Shown piece after piece: positions 29,863 through 40,184 of a stretch of 64,000 bases of DNA (position 1 is the stretch's first letter; each line of letters begins with the position of its first letter). The stretch is from contig NZ_CP129002.1 in assembly GCF_030406085.1 (NCBI RefSeq), forward strand, positions 186,001 to 250,000. Reading direction: 5' to 3'. A program made the position numbers and the translations under genes. Source of the DNA: Bartonella sp. TP (lineage in GTDB: Bacteria > Pseudomonadota > Alphaproteobacteria > Rhizobiales > Rhizobiaceae). The notes below the pieces were generated by a model that was not told the origin of the DNA, made no database searches, and was given only the letters and a program-made list of their open reading frames with translations.

Positions 29863-30852
29863 TCACCCATTTAAAAAAGACATGTCTTGTGCATCTAAAG
29901 CAATGTCTCTTAATTCTCGGCTTGGTAAAAATGTTTGGGTTTCTTGAATCGTCTCTACTAACTCGAAATCTATGTCATATTTTTCTTTAAATTTCTCTAT
30001 TAGCTGATTAAAAATTATCTGAGGTGCCGAAGCTCCAGCAGATAAGGCCACAATTTTTACATCCTGCAACAGCTGATAATCCAACTCTTCAGCGCTTTGC
30101 ATAAGCATAGTTTTTTTTGCACCAAATTTCTTAGCTACTTCGACCAAGCGCTTGGAATTGGAAGAAGCAGGCGAACCAATTATTATAAATACATCACATC
30201 CCGCGGCTGCTTCACGCACGGCTTGCTGGCGGTTAGTAGTAGCATAACATATCGATTCCGCCGCTGGATCTGACATAAAAGGAAAACGCTTTTTCAAAAT
30301 AGTTAAAATTTCCTCGGTGTCATCAACAGAAAGAGTTGTTTGCGTAACATAACCCAGCTTCATAGGATCCTCGGGTTGAAATTTCTTGGCGTCATCTAAA
30401 TTCTCAATAAGTGTAATAGCATTATTCGGCACTTGCCCCATAGTTCCAATAACCTCAGGATGTCCTGCATGGCCTATTAACAAGATATGCCTTCCATATT
30501 TTTGGTGCCGTATAGCTTGTTTATGCACCTTTGAAACCAGTGGACAAGTAGCGTCTAAGTAAAATAAATTTTTTAACTTCGCCTCAATAGGCACAGATTT
30601 GGGCACGCCATGGGCCGAAAAAACTACCGGACAATGCCTCTTATCCAAAGGAATTTCTGCTAAATCTTCTATAAATACCGCGCCTTTTTTTGCCAAAGCT
30701 TGCACCACATAGGCGTTATGCACTATCTCGTGACGAACATAAACTGGAGCGCCGTATTTTTTTAAAGCCAAAACTACAATATGTATAGCTCGCTCCACGC
30801 CTGCACAAAACCCACGCGGTGCACATAAACGTATAGTCAGCTTATCTTTCAT
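29863..30852 (-). CDS. ispH: 4-hydroxy-3-methylbut-2-enyl diphosphate reductase
   Basis: IspH is the last step of the MEP isoprenoid pathway and makes IPP and DMAPP. The 329-residue protein keeps the three cysteines of its [4Fe-4S] cluster: C16 in GFCAGV, C103 in DATCPLV, and C202 in SICYATTNRQ. The substrate-binding His in SAHGVP and GHAGHPE are also present. It sits 12 bases after ctaB. With dxs nearby and ispE about 27 kb away, three MEP steps are in this window. Confidence 0.97.
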   Translation of the reverse strand: MKDKLTIRLCAPRGFCAGVERAIHIVVLALKKYGAPVYVRHEIVHNAYVVQALAKKGAVFIEDLAEIPLDKRHCPVVFSAHGVPKSVPIEAKLKNLFYLDATCPLVSKVHKQAIRHQKYGRHILLIGHAGHPEVIGTMGQVPNNAITLIENLDDAKKFQPEDPMKLGYVTQTTLSVDDTEEILTILKKRFPFMSDPAAESICYATTNRQQAVREAAAGCDVFIIIGSPASSNSKRLVEVAKKFGAKKTMLMQSAEELDYQLLQDVKIVALSAGASAPQIIFNQLIEKFKEKYDIDFELVETIQETQTFLPSRELRDIALDAQDMSFLNG

Positions 30853-30864
30853 ATCAGCCAGCCC

Positions 30865-31788
30865 TCAAGCAGATCTCACTATTATTTCTACCAATAGCGA
30901 GCAAAAAAGCAACGCTAGATATAATAAAGAAAAATAAAATAATCGACGAGATCTAAGCTTTATTTTTTCTGTATCTACAGTTCGCCACAATAAATAAGCG
31001 TAATACAGAAACCAAAAATTTAAGCATATAGCAACACTTAAATAAAACAAGCTCAGCCCAGAAAAATAAAAAGGCAATAAAGCAGATATAGCCATCAACA
31101 CAGAATAAACTAAAATATTATTCTTTGTAACCTGTACCCCCCTAATATTTGGAAGCATAGGGATTTTTGCAGCCTCATAATCGGTAGTGGTAAATAAAGC
31201 TAAGGCCCAAAAATGCGGCGGTGTCCATAAAAAAATTATAAGAAATAAAGCTATAGCCTCAAAAGCAACATTGCCAGAAACGCAAGCATAGCCTACAAGC
31301 GGCGGGAAGGCACCAGCGGCGCCGCCAATTACAATATTTTGTGGCGTGTAACGTTTTAAAAAAATAGTATAAATCACTATATAAAAAAAAATAGTAAAAG
31401 CTAAGAGCCCCGCAGCAACCCAATTTGTGACAAACCCCAAACCGATAACTGATAATATAGCAAGACTAGCGCCAAAACAAAGCACAGAAAATGCGGTTAT
31501 TTTACCCGCAGGTATAGGCCGCGATTTAGTACGCTTCATTATAGCGTCAATATCTGCGTCATACCACATATTTAAAGCGCCAGAAGCGCCAGCTCCCAGG
31601 GCAATAAACAACAAAGCAAAAAAAGATCGCCACCAACCAAGCAGCCCAGGCGCTAGTAAAAGCCCAATAAAAGCAGTAAAAAGCACAAGAGACATAACCC
31701 GGGGCTTTAATAATAAAAAATAATCAGCGCCATTAGCAAAAAAAGGCGCTACGCCGTGTTTTTTCTGTATATCATGCTCTATTATCAT
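30865..31788 (-). CDS. ctaB: Protohaem IX farnesyltransferase (haem O synthase)
   Basis: CtaB attaches farnesyl to haem B in the inner membrane to give haem O for terminal oxidases. The 307-residue product has about nine membrane segments and two Asp-rich prenyl-binding motifs, NMWYDADID and TTDYEAAKIPMLP. ATG 31788 is used, with AAGG at the right distance; an ATG seven codons earlier (31809) has no ribosome site. The ctaA and cox genes that usually sit near are not in this window. Confidence 0.94.
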   Translation of the reverse strand: MIIEHDIQKKHGVAPFFANGADYFLLLKPRVMSLVLFTAFIGLLLAPGLLGWWRSFFALLFIALGAGASGALNMWYDADIDAIMKRTKSRPIPAGKITAFSVLCFGASLAILSVIGLGFVTNWVAAGLLAFTIFFYIVIYTIFLKRYTPQNIVIGGAAGAFPPLVGYACVSGNVAFEAIALFLIIFLWTPPHFWALALFTTTDYEAAKIPMLPNIRGVQVTKNNILVYSVLMAISALLPFYFSGLSLFYLSVAICLNFWFLYYAYLLWRTVDTEKIKLRSRRLFYFSLLYLALLFCSLLVEIIVRSA

Positions 31789-31830
31789 TAACGCCTTATA
31801 TCCCAGCATTCATTATTGGCTTATTAATTA

Positions 31831-32991
31831 CTATAAGCTCCACCCAGTTCGCTTAGTTTTCTTGGATAATAATACCACCATTTCACAATGATTAGACCAT
31901 AAAAATTGATCTATAGGTATAATTTTATCAATATGGTAACCGCCTTGCTGTAGTATTTTTATATCTTCTACTAAAGTTGCAATATTACAAGACACGGCGA
32001 CAATTTTTTTAATATTGCTTTTAGCAATTTCAGCGGCTTGCGCCTTAGCTCCAGCGCGCGGAGGGTCAAATAATAAACCGTCAAAACCATTTAATTCATC
32101 AGCACGCAATGGTCTAAGGACTAAATCTCGGCGCTCATAAGTGAGTTTTTTTAACCCATGATTTTGTATTTTATAAGCTTTCAGTAAAGCTGCAAGAGCA
32201 GCTTCATTTGATTCTACTGCATGAACAGACATATATTCTAGCAACGGGAAAGTAAAGCTACCAGCGCCACAAAATAATTCAACTATAGTTTTGCATTTTT
32301 GCAAATGTTCATTGGCAATGGCAATCATATGACCTTCTGCTATAGCATCAGCTTGTACAAAAATAGCTGGAGGCAATTCTACTTCAACCGTTCCATAAGT
32401 TAAACATGGCTTCGCTTTTTCTAACAATATTTCATTGTCTATACTTAGCCTTATAATATCTACAATTAGCATTTGCTCTATTAATCGTTGCTTTTGCTTA
32501 CAAACAAGCGGCGGCAAATCTAAAAAGGTTACATCTAAGCCCTGATTGCTCCATAAAAGTCTAACGCGAAAAGTTTTTGCATGGTTTTGCAATAAGGCAG
32601 TTAAAGTTTTCACTTCTGGCAACCGCTCTATTATCTCTGGCAAAGCTAAATGACACTCTGTCAAATCTACCAATTCGTGACTGTGATAAACCATGAAGCC
32701 AAGCTTTTGCTGGCAAGAGCTATTTTCTATGGTTAAGGTTAAGCATCTTCTTCTATAAGGAGCACCTTTGAAAATAGGCTGCAGCGTCCCTTTTATACCA
32801 TTATGCTGCAATATCTGCGCTACTTGCCCTTCTTTCCAAGCACTATAAGCGTCAGCGCTCATATGCTGTGCGGTGCAGCCACCACAACTGCCAAAAAATT
32901 TACACAAAGGCTGCCCATTCATTACAGATTCAAGAAAATCAGGCTGTATCACACGTTTTTTCTCCAAACAAAATATACTCTTGATTCCCAT
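31831..32991 (-). CDS. RumA/TrmA-type uracil-C5 RNA methyltransferase, lacking TRAM domain
   Basis: The enzyme methylates a uridine in rRNA (RlmD-like) or tRNA; this type cannot be separated by eye. Up to 386 residues are coded. An N-terminal Fe-S motif C-x5-CGGC is in CKFFGSCGGC. The AdoMet site is VELFCGAGSF, followed by LLFDPPRAG, and the catalytic cysteine is in VSCNIATL. No TRAM domain precedes the Fe-S motif, and the protein is shorter than usual (about 400-430). The ATG at 32991 overlaps tlyA by 53 bases. A GTG at 32952 with a good GGAG site would cut this to 14 and is an equal choice. Confidence 0.88.
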   Translation of the reverse strand: MGIKSIFCLEKKRVIQPDFLESVMNGQPLCKFFGSCGGCTAQHMSADAYSAWKEGQVAQILQHNGIKGTLQPIFKGAPYRRRCLTLTIENSSCQQKLGFMVYHSHELVDLTECHLALPEIIERLPEVKTLTALLQNHAKTFRVRLLWSNQGLDVTFLDLPPLVCKQKQRLIEQMLIVDIIRLSIDNEILLEKAKPCLTYGTVEVELPPAIFVQADAIAEGHMIAIANEHLQKCKTIVELFCGAGSFTFPLLEYMSVHAVESNEAALAALLKAYKIQNHGLKKLTYERRDLVLRPLRADELNGFDGLLFDPPRAGAKAQAAEIAKSNIKKIVAVSCNIATLVEDIKILQQGGYHIDKIIPIDQFLWSNHCEMVVLLSKKTKRTGWSL

Positions 32992-33703
32992 CCCGGCCTT
33001 TTATCGAAGAAGGACATAAACCTCTTGTTGACCAACCTGGTAAATTATCAAACCAATAGGAAATTTCTTTTGCCACAGCCAATCCTACTTGTTCATCCCT
33101 AATTATACCAGATTTTCCTAAGGCTCTTTTTCCAGCCTCAAATTGCGGCTTCACCAAGATTACAGCTAAGCTACCCGGTAAAGCCAAATCTAAACTAGCT
33201 GGTAGCGCTAGCTTCAAAGATATAAAGCTAACGTCACATACGAGCAAATTAAATTGTTTACCACCTAATTGGCTTCGAGTAACATGCCGAGCATTAATAC
33301 CCTCCAACACGGTAACTCTAGCATCATTACGCAAAATATCAGCAATCTGATTATGCCCCACATCTAAAGCTATGACATGTTTGGCACCTTTTTGCAACAA
33401 AATCTGTGTAAAACCGCCAGTGGATGCGCCCAAATCTAAAGCTAATTTGTCTCTAACATCTATATAAAAATGCTCTAACGCCGAAGCTAATTTTAAAGCA
33501 GCGCGAGAAACATAACCCTGCGCGGCGTCTTGTACTTTTATAACAGATTTAGGTAAAGTAGCATTAATCAAAGTTCCCGCTTTAGTAATTACTTGCCCAT
33601 TTACCGTTACAGCCTCACGCTTTATTGCATCTTCTGCCCGTGAGCGATTGGCAAAATAACCCAACTCAACTAAATATTTATCTAAACGAATGCCGTCCTG
33701 CAT
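32939..33703 (-). CDS. tlyA: TlyA-family rRNA 2'-O-methyltransferase/haemolysin-like
   Basis: This 254-residue protein has an N-terminal S4 RNA-binding domain (about 4-65) and an FtsJ-type AdoMet domain (about 65-250). The AdoMet site LDLGASTGGFTQILL, the LVKPQFE segment and the C-terminal GRDGNQEYI are typical of TlyA. In mycobacteria TlyA methylates both 16S and 23S rRNA; a like role here is inference. It follows dxs by 4 bases. The 3' end overlaps the following RNA methyltransferase, so the two are probably made together. Confidence 0.92.
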   Translation of the reverse strand: MQDGIRLDKYLVELGYFANRSRAEDAIKREAVTVNGQVITKAGTLINATLPKSVIKVQDAAQGYVSRAALKLASALEHFYIDVRDKLALDLGASTGGFTQILLQKGAKHVIALDVGHNQIADILRNDARVTVLEGINARHVTRSQLGGKQFNLLVCDVSFISLKLALPASLDLALPGSLAVILVKPQFEAGKRALGKSGIIRDEQVGLAVAKEISYWFDNLPGWSTRGLCPSSIKGRDGNQEYILFGEKTCDTA

Positions 33704-33707
33704 ACAG

Positions 33708-35675
33708 CTATAAATTTCTGCCTAAAGCTTGTAGAACTAACTTAAAAATATTTTGGCTATCAAACCCAACCTGCTTTAGCGTTTGTTCACGGTCGCCATG
33801 CTCCAAATATACATCGGGTAAATAAATATGGCGAAGCTTCAGCGCGCCATCTAATAAGGCATTATTAGCTAAATAATTACTGATTTGCGAACCAAATCCG
33901 CCCATAGCTCCCTCTTCTATAGTTATCATAACCTCATGCTGCTGCGCAGCCATAGTAATTAAATCCGTATCCAAGGGCTTGCAGAATTGAGCATCTATTA
34001 CCGTTGTAGAAATACACCGATCCTCTAATAAGACAGCCGCTTGAATGGCCTGATCTAAGCATGTACCATAACTTAATAATACTGCTGTTGTCCCCTGCTT
34101 AATTAGCCGAGCCTTACCTATGGGCAAAATAAGCTCGCCCAAAATTTCAGACATAGCAACTGCACTATTATCACGTGGGAAACGAAATGCTATAGGGCCC
34201 TCATTATAAGAAGCTGCCGTCGCAACCATTTTTTGTAATTGGTTGCCATCGCTAGGCGCCATAAGAACAAAATCTGGTAAATTTGCCAAAAAAGCTATAT
34301 CAAAGCTACCAGCATGGGTTGGACCGTCAGCGCCAACAAATCCAGCTCGATCTATGGCAAAACGTACTGGCAAATGTTGTAGCGAAACATCATGCACGAT
34401 TTGATCATACGCCCTTTGCAAAAATGTAGAATAAATAGCTACAAAAGGCTTATAGCCTTCTGACGCTAATCCAGCAGCAAAGGTTACAGCATGCTGCTCG
34501 GCAATAGCGACATCAAACATTCTATTCGGAAATTCCTTTGCAAACGCATCTAACCCTGTACCCGACGGCATAGCGGCAGTAATAGCAACGATTTTATTGT
34601 CAATTTTTGCTTCTTTAATTAAAGCTTCTGCAAAAATTTTTGTATAGCTAGGCTTAACTGGTTGCATAATTTTTTTTGGCGCACCAGTGGCTATATCAAA
34701 ACTACTTACCCCATGAAATTTGTCAAAAGCTGCCTCTGCCGGAGCATAACCTTTCCCCTTATGCGTTATAGCATGTATAAGCACAGGCCCATATTGCCAC
34801 TCTTTTACATTTTTTAAAATAGCTAGCAAATTTTCAAGATTATGCCCATCAACAGGGCCTATATAATAAAAACCAAGCTCATCAAATAAGGTGGTGCCAC
34901 CTGCCAAAAATCCCCGAAAAAATTCCTCCGATTGACGCATTTTTTGCAAAACAACATTAGGTAATTTATGGCTTATCTCTTTTGCTTGTTCACGAATTTT
35001 TCTATAAAAAGGGCTTGAAACCAACCTAGCCAGATAATTGCTCATAGCCCCAACTGGCGGTGCAATTGACATATCATTATCATTTAGAATCACTATCAAG
35101 CGCGCATCCGCTTCACCCGCATTATTCATAGCCTCATAAGCCATACCAGCCGACATAGCTCCGTCACCTATAACCGCTATAACATTTCTTGCCTTATCTT
35201 CATTTTTTTCTGGTTCTGCCTGGCGCAGTTCTTCAGCAACAGCCATTCCTAGGGCTGCAGAAATAGAGGTAGAAGCATGCCCTGCTCCAAAAGGGTCGTA
35301 TTCGCTTTCACTACGCTTGGTAAAACCAGATAGCCCACCTGATTTACGCAAACTATACATGTCCTTACGCCGTCCAGTAAGTATTTTATGCGGGTAGGCC
35401 TGGTGGCCCACATCCCAAATTAATCGGTCATATGGTGTTTCAAAAATATAATGCAAGGCTACCGTTAGCTCGATAACGCCAAGGCCCGCTCCCAAATGCC
35501 CACCTGTTACCGAAACAATATCTATAATGTCTTTACGAAGTTCGTCACATAATTGCAACAATTGAGATTTATCTAACTTACGCAGATCTTGCGGCGAGGC
35601 AATTTGATCTAATAAAACAGTATTTGTTGTCTTATTTTCTGAGCCATCTGCATTATTAAAAGGGTAAATCTTCAT
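33708..35675 (-). CDS. dxs: 1-deoxy-D-xylulose-5-phosphate synthase
   Basis: Dxs joins pyruvate and glyceraldehyde 3-phosphate with thiamine diphosphate, the first MEP-pathway step. The 655-residue product has the TPP motif [18 protein letters not shown], the catalytic His in the [12 protein letters not shown] region and the transketolase C-terminal domain. ATG 35675 is chosen; a GTG directly ahead (35678) is possible. No ribosome site is evident, and the start is inside the end of xseB (20-base overlap), suggesting coupling. Confidence 0.96.
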   Translation of the reverse strand: MKIYPFNNADGSENKTTNTVLLDQIASPQDLRKLDKSQLLQLCDELRKDIIDIVSVTGGHLGAGLGVIELTVALHYIFETPYDRLIWDVGHQAYPHKILTGRRKDMYSLRKSGGLSGFTKRSESEYDPFGAGHASTSISAALGMAVAEELRQAEPEKNEDKARNVIAVIGDGAMSAGMAYEAMNNAGEADARLIVILNDNDMSIAPPVGAMSNYLARLVSSPFYRKIREQAKEISHKLPNVVLQKMRQSEEFFRGFLAGGTTLFDELGFYYIGPVDGHNLENLLAILKNVKEWQYGPVLIHAITHKGKGYAPAEAAFDKFHGVSSFDIATGAPKKIMQPVKPSYTKIFAEALIKEAKIDNKIVAITAAMPSGTGLDAFAKEFPNRMFDVAIAEQHAVTFAAGLASEGYKPFVAIYSTFLQRAYDQIVHDVSLQHLPVRFAIDRAGFVGADGPTHAGSFDIAFLANLPDFVLMAPSDGNQLQKMVATAASYNEGPIAFRFPRDNSAVAMSEILGELILPIGKARLIKQGTTAVLLSYGTCLDQAIQAAVLLEDRCISTTVIDAQFCKPLDTDLITMAAQQHEVMITIEEGAMGGFGSQISNYLANNALLDGALKLRHIYLPDVYLEHGDREQTLKQVGFDSQNIFKLVLQALGRNL

Positions 35676-35955
35676 CACTAGTATCTATATAACTATTGGA
35701 ATGCTCTTTCAGCGGCTCAGCACCAACAACAGCACCTTCATTATTTATTTTCAGCTTCTCTATTTTTAGTTCTGCAGCTTTAAGTAAATTTTCACAATGC
35801 TTTTTCAAAAGCTCGCCTCGTTCATAAATAGCAATAGATTGTGCCAGCTCTATCTCACCGCTTTCTAAACGCTGCAGAATATTATCCAAGGCAGCCATTG
35901 CCTGTTCAAAAGTTAACTCCGCAATATCTCTATTATCTACAGCTGATTTAACCAT
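35656..35955 (-). CDS. xseB: Exodeoxyribonuclease VII small subunit
   Basis: The 99-residue protein carries the XseB helical hairpin: [23 protein letters not shown] followed by an [14 protein letters not shown] helix. With XseA it forms the nuclease that degrades single-stranded DNA; xseA is not in this window. It starts 3 bases after ribB and its end overlaps dxs. The xseB-dxs-tlyA order is common in alphaproteobacteria. The tail beyond residue 75 is polar and variable. Confidence 0.92.
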   Translation of the reverse strand: MVKSAVDNRDIAELTFEQAMAALDNILQRLESGEIELAQSIAIYERGELLKKHCENLLKAAELKIEKLKINNEGAVVGAEPLKEHSNSYIDTSDEDLPF

Positions 35956-35958
35956 ATG

Positions 35959-37053
35959 CTACTTATCCTCTAAATGAATACCGCAGGCATTGAGCTCTTT
36001 TTTGTAATTTTTATGCTCCTCCCCCGGGCCAATATCAGGCAAATAAACATTAGTTATACCTAAATTTCGTAAAATTTGTGCACTAGCACCATAAAGACTC
36101 CAATGCTGACGACGCCCCAAAGCTTGCTCATAATTTTCTGCGTCGCTTTGAGAAAGAGTAGAATCTTTAGCGTTTTTTATCTGCACAACTATACGAATAC
36201 ATACGGCGCATGGATAATTGCCATATTGCTCATCTATTTCTTCTGTGCTTTTGACAAATTGCGGCCCGTTCGGAGTCAAAAAATTAAGCTGCTCAACAAA
36301 TAAAGCAGCCTCGCCCATAGACGTGTCGCCAATTACTAATACTGTATAATGTCTGTCAGATCCTAATACAGCATAATCATAGCTGACGACTTTAAACGCA
36401 CTATCTTCTATTATATATTTATTTCTAGGCTTCACTAATTCTTCATGCCGCTGTCTATAAATAATTAAATCTTCGACGCTTAATAACGGTAAATCATGCT
36501 TTGCTGCAAAATTACTTACTTCTTCGCCGTGCTGCACTGTACCATCGTCATTCATCAACTCACCAATAACGGCAACTTCCGGCAAGCCAGCTAACTTACA
36601 TAAATCTACCGCTGCCTCAGTATGGCCAGAGCGAGTTAATACCCCATTTTCTTTCGCAATAAGTGGAAAAATATGTCCAGGCCTTACAAAGTCCCACGGA
36701 GCTGATGAACTATTAGCTAGCCGATTCACTGTTGCTGTGCGCTCAGCCGCAGAAATACCCGTTGTGGTTTCACGTTTACTATCTACACTAACCGTAAAGG
36801 CTGTATTATACGCAGAGGAATTTTTTTCTACCATAGAAGGCAAGTCTAATTTAGACGCTATCTCCTTGGTAAGCGGTGCACAAATAATACCAGAGGTATG
36901 ACGAATCATAAACGCCATATTTTCTACTGTGCAATGATTAGCAGCTATAACTAAATCGCCTTCATTCTCACGGTTGTTATCATCAGTTACTACAACCATT
37001 TGACCCTTTGCAAAAGCCGCCAGCGCTTTTAATAAATTTTCTTCATTATACAT
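35959..37053 (-). CDS. ribB: 3,4-dihydroxy-2-butanone 4-phosphate synthase with degenerate GTP cyclohydrolase II domain
   Basis: RibB makes the four-carbon unit of riboflavin from ribulose 5-phosphate. The 364-residue product has the RibB domain (about 1-205) with acidic DDNNRENEGD and RSGHTEAAVDL. The second half resembles GTP cyclohydrolase II (end: ASAQILRNLGI) but lacks the Cys zinc-binding motif and catalytic residues. This RibB-X form is known in other proteobacteria, where a separate RibA does the cyclohydrolase step. It starts the xseB-dxs-tlyA run. Confidence 0.93.
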   Translation of the reverse strand: MYNEENLLKALAAFAKGQMVVVTDDNNRENEGDLVIAANHCTVENMAFMIRHTSGIICAPLTKEIASKLDLPSMVEKNSSAYNTAFTVSVDSKRETTTGISAAERTATVNRLANSSSAPWDFVRPGHIFPLIAKENGVLTRSGHTEAAVDLCKLAGLPEVAVIGELMNDDGTVQHGEEVSNFAAKHDLPLLSVEDLIIYRQRHEELVKPRNKYIIEDSAFKVVSYDYAVLGSDRHYTVLVIGDTSMGEAALFVEQLNFLTPNGPQFVKSTEEIDEQYGNYPCAVCIRIVVQIKNAKDSTLSQSDAENYEQALGRRQHWSLYGASAQILRNLGITNVYLPDIGPGEEHKNYKKELNACGIHLEDK

Positions 37054-37116
37054 ATTTTAATACTTTAATTACAACTCTATTAAGAATTACAATATAGCTT
37101 ATTCTAAAAAATATAG

Positions 37117-38226
37117 CTAGCTTAAATTTGCAACCCCTATTTGCCCTCTATGGCGTAAAAAGTGGTCTGCCAATGCGCAAGCTACCATCGCCTCACCTAC
37201 GGCTACGGCTCGTATAGCTATGCACGGATCATGACGACCTTTTGTAGTTAATTGAACTGCTTCACCAGCCTTATTTATAGTTTGTAAATTTTTAGCAATA
37301 GAAGAGGTAGGTTTTACCGCAAAACTTATTACAATAGGCTGTCCCGTCGAAATCCCAGCTAAAATACCGCCAGCATTATTACTTAAAAACTCTGCCCCCT
37401 CAGACCCTATCGTCATCTGATCTGCGTGTTCTTCTCCCCTTAGCATAGCTGCGCTAAAACCCGCACCAATTTCCACAGCCTTAACCGCATTAATGCTCAT
37501 TATAAGACCCGCAAGATCTTGATCTAATTTGCCATAAATGGGCGCGCCTAACCCTTTAGGCACATTTTCGGCAATAATTGTTACAACGCCGCCTACTGAA
37601 CTGCCATCTTCTTTTATTTGCTTCAAATAATCTGCAAATTTTGTTGATGCCTCTTGATCAGGACAATAGCAAGAATTGCGCGCTACCTCTTCCCAATTCC
37701 AGTTATTATAATTTATACTATACGGACCAATGCTAGTTATAGCGCCACGTATTTTAACCATGGGTAATATTTTTCTAGCAATCACTCCGGCCGCAACTCT
37801 AGTGGCAGTTTCACGTGCAGAAGCGCGGCCGCCGCCTCTATGATCCCGTACTTCATATTTAGCATCATAGCTATAATCACCATGAGAGGGCCTATAAATA
37901 TCCGCTAATTCATCATAATCCTTGCTACGCGAATCAATATTCCGAATCAACAATGATATTGGCGTGCCCGTAGTTAAATAAGTTTTTGTACCATCTATAG
38001 TTTCTTGCTCTATTACGCCGCTTAATATTTCTACATTATCTGCTTCTTGTCTAGAACTTACATAAGCACTCTGGCCTGGACGACGCTTATTCATATAATG
38101 CTGCATCTCGCCCTGACTAAAAATAATATGGGGGGGACAGCCATCGACAACACAGCCTATAGCTGCACCGTGGCTTTCGCCCCATGTAGTAACTCTAAAT
38201 AAATGCCCGAAGCTATTATGCGACAT
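37117..38226 (-). CDS. aroC: Chorismate synthase
   Basis: AroC makes chorismate from EPSP with reduced FMN, feeding aromatic amino acids, quinones and folate. The 369-residue product has the family signatures GESHG, RRPGQ and [14 protein letters not shown] 38226 is chosen, with AAGG six bases upstream; a TTG two codons earlier is the other option. It lies 23 bases after fabI, and 63 bases before ribB. I recall fabI-aroC-ribB adjacency in Rhizobiales. Confidence 0.97.
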   Translation of the reverse strand: MSHNSFGHLFRVTTWGESHGAAIGCVVDGCPPHIIFSQGEMQHYMNKRRPGQSAYVSSRQEADNVEILSGVIEQETIDGTKTYLTTGTPISLLIRNIDSRSKDYDELADIYRPSHGDYSYDAKYEVRDHRGGGRASARETATRVAAGVIARKILPMVKIRGAITSIGPYSINYNNWNWEEVARNSCYCPDQEASTKFADYLKQIKEDGSSVGGVVTIIAENVPKGLGAPIYGKLDQDLAGLIMSINAVKAVEIGAGFSAAMLRGEEHADQMTIGSEGAEFLSNNAGGILAGISTGQPIVISFAVKPTSSIAKNLQTINKAGEAVQLTTKGRHDPCIAIRAVAVGEAMVACALADHFLRHRGQIGVANLS

Positions 38227-38249
38227 TAACAACCTTAGCTAATTGCTTA

Positions 38250-39056
38250 CTAAACCACAGAAATATCAGGTGCATCAACAGCCTTCATCCCCACAACATG
38301 ATAGCCGCTATCAACATGATGAACTTCTCCCGTTACGCCTCTAGATAAGTCGGATAAAAAGTATAAAGCCGAATCTCCAACTTCATCAATATCAACGGTT
38401 TTGCGCAAAGGCGAGTTATATTCATTCCATTTTAAAATATAACGAAAGTCTCCTATGCCAGAAGCTGCTAAAGTCTTTATAGGCCCGGCTGAAATCGCGT
38501 TTACTCTTATTTTTTGTGGTCCTAAATCAACAGCTAAATATTTTACACTAGCCTCTAAAGCAGCTTTAGCTACCCCCATAACATTATAATGAGGCATAAC
38601 CTTTTCTGCACCGTAATAAGAAAGCGTTAGTATAGAGCCTCCATTTTGCATAAGCTTCATGCCGCGCCTTGTTATGGCTGTAAAAGAATAAACGGAAATA
38701 TGCATAGTATTTAAAAAATTAGCTAAGCTCGTTTCAACATAACGTCCTGTAAGCTCATTTTTATCTGAAAAGCCTATGGCATGCACTAAAAAATCTAATT
38801 TACCCCACTGCGTTTCTACCTGATCGAAAAGAGCATCTATAGAATCACAATCAGAAACGTCACAGGCTCCAAACACAACACCACCAACTTGGCTAGCTAA
38901 AGGCTCTACACGTTTTTTTAACGCTTCGCCTTGGTAGGTAAAGCCCAACTGAGCCCCTGCAGCAGCAGCGGCTTTTGCAATGCCCCACGCTATAGAATGC
39001 TGATTCGCTAAACCTAATATTAAACCCTTTTTTCCATCTAATAACTTATTCGCCAT
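38250..39056 (-). CDS. fabI: Enoyl-[acyl-carrier-protein] reductase (NADH) FabI
   Basis: FabI performs the last reduction in each cycle of fatty-acid elongation. The 268-residue product is a short-chain dehydrogenase-type protein with the cofactor loop GLANQHSIAWGIA, the catalytic Tyr and Lys in YNVMGVAKAALE, and the conserved Tyr in SYYGAEK. FabI is the usual triclosan target. A CAAGG site precedes the ATG. A TATAAT lies at 39097-39092 upstream on the minus strand, with no good -35. Confidence 0.95.
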   Translation of the reverse strand: MANKLLDGKKGLILGLANQHSIAWGIAKAAAAAGAQLGFTYQGEALKKRVEPLASQVGGVVFGACDVSDCDSIDALFDQVETQWGKLDFLVHAIGFSDKNELTGRYVETSLANFLNTMHISVYSFTAITRRGMKLMQNGGSILTLSYYGAEKVMPHYNVMGVAKAALEASVKYLAVDLGPQKIRVNAISAGPIKTLAASGIGDFRYILKWNEYNSPLRKTVDIDEVGDSALYFLSDLSRGVTGEVHHVDSGYHVVGMKAVDAPDISVV

Positions 39057-39192
39057 AAAAAACCTTGCGTTGTTTAAAATAATAAAGTTAAATTATATAA
39101 CGAAAATTGTTTAGAATTTCTATAGCAAAACATTGTATAGTGAATAATTCTATAATAGTATCATAACAATAGTTAATCTATTGGAGTTTTCA

Positions 39193-40179
39193 ATGTTTCC
39201 CTCGCTAAGATTAAGCAGGCTGCGTAGAAGCCCTACCTTGCGCGCTTTGGTGCAAGAAACACATCTACAAAAGACTAATTTTATTTATCCAGTTTTTGTT
39301 GAAGAAACAGCAGAGCAAAACACTGCTATAGCTGCTCTACCTGGGCAAAGTAGAATAGCAGAAAATAATTTAGGAAAACATTTAAAAAATCTCTATACGC
39401 TCGGCATAAAAGCAGTAATATTATTTGGCGTTACCCAAAATAAAGATACAAAGGGCAGCAACAGTCTAAATAAAAACGGCTTCTTAGCGCGCATAGTTAA
39501 AATAGCTAAAGATAGTGCTCCAGAAATGTTAATTATTACAGATAACTGCTTTTGCGAATATACTGAGCACGGACATTGTGGTATTTTAACAGCACAAGGA
39601 TATATAGATAATGATGCCAGCATAAAACTATTAGCCGAACAAGCTGTGATATGTGCCGAAGCTGGCTGTGATATGGTGGCTCCCTCCGCTATGCTAGACG
39701 GACAAATACAAGCTATAAGGGTGGCTTTGGATAAACACGGATTTGAACATATACCGATTATGTCTTATGCAATTAAATTTGCTTCTAGCTTTTACGGCCC
39801 TTTTCGCCATGCCGCAAAATCTGCAATAACTAATAATAACGTCTTAGACAATCGTAAGACCTATCAAATGGATATGGCTAACGCAAATGAGGCTCTACAA
39901 GAAGCAATCCTTGATGAAAAAGAAGGCGCGGATATACTTATGGTAAAGCCTGCAGGACTATATCTAGACGTAATAACAAAGTTACGTGACCTTACCTATC
40001 TCCCGGTAGCAGCGTATCAGGTAAGCGGAGAATATAGTGCTATCAAATTTGCCTGTGCAGCTGGTCTGTTAGACGAAAACGCCGCAATATTAGAAAGTTT
40101 GACGGCTATAAAAAGAGCCGGGGCTTCTATAATAATAAGCTATTTTACACCGCAAATCACACAGCTATTACAGGACTAG
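39193..40179 (+). CDS. hemB: Delta-aminolevulinic acid dehydratase, zinc-type metal site
   Basis: HemB condenses two 5-aminolevulinates to porphobilinogen. The 328-residue product starts at ATG 39193, which has TTGGAG upstream; a longer frame from the TTG at 39181 would use that site as codons. The two active-site lysines are K195 (in AIKFASSFYGP) and K252 (in MVKPAG). The metal site has three cysteines, C119, C121 and C129, in NCFCEYTEHGHCG. This is the zinc-binding pattern of E. coli HemB. Alphaproteobacterial HemB normally has Asp at these places. It is followed 5 bases later by hemA. Confidence 0.94.
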   Translation: MFPSLRLSRLRRSPTLRALVQETHLQKTNFIYPVFVEETAEQNTAIAALPGQSRIAENNLGKHLKNLYTLGIKAVILFGVTQNKDTKGSNSLNKNGFLARIVKIAKDSAPEMLIITDNCFCEYTEHGHCGILTAQGYIDNDASIKLLAEQAVICAEAGCDMVAPSAMLDGQIQAIRVALDKHGFEHIPIMSYAIKFASSFYGPFRHAAKSAITNNNVLDNRKTYQMDMANANEALQEAILDEKEGADILMVKPAGLYLDVITKLRDLTYLPVAAYQVSGEYSAIKFACAAGLLDENAAILESLTAIKRAGASIIISYFTPQITQLLQD

Positions 40180-40184
40180 CCTTA

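Noticed and set aside
36076-36303. Plus-strand frame opposite ribB
   Set aside because: It is a shadow of ribB's degenerate second domain, without any recognisable features.
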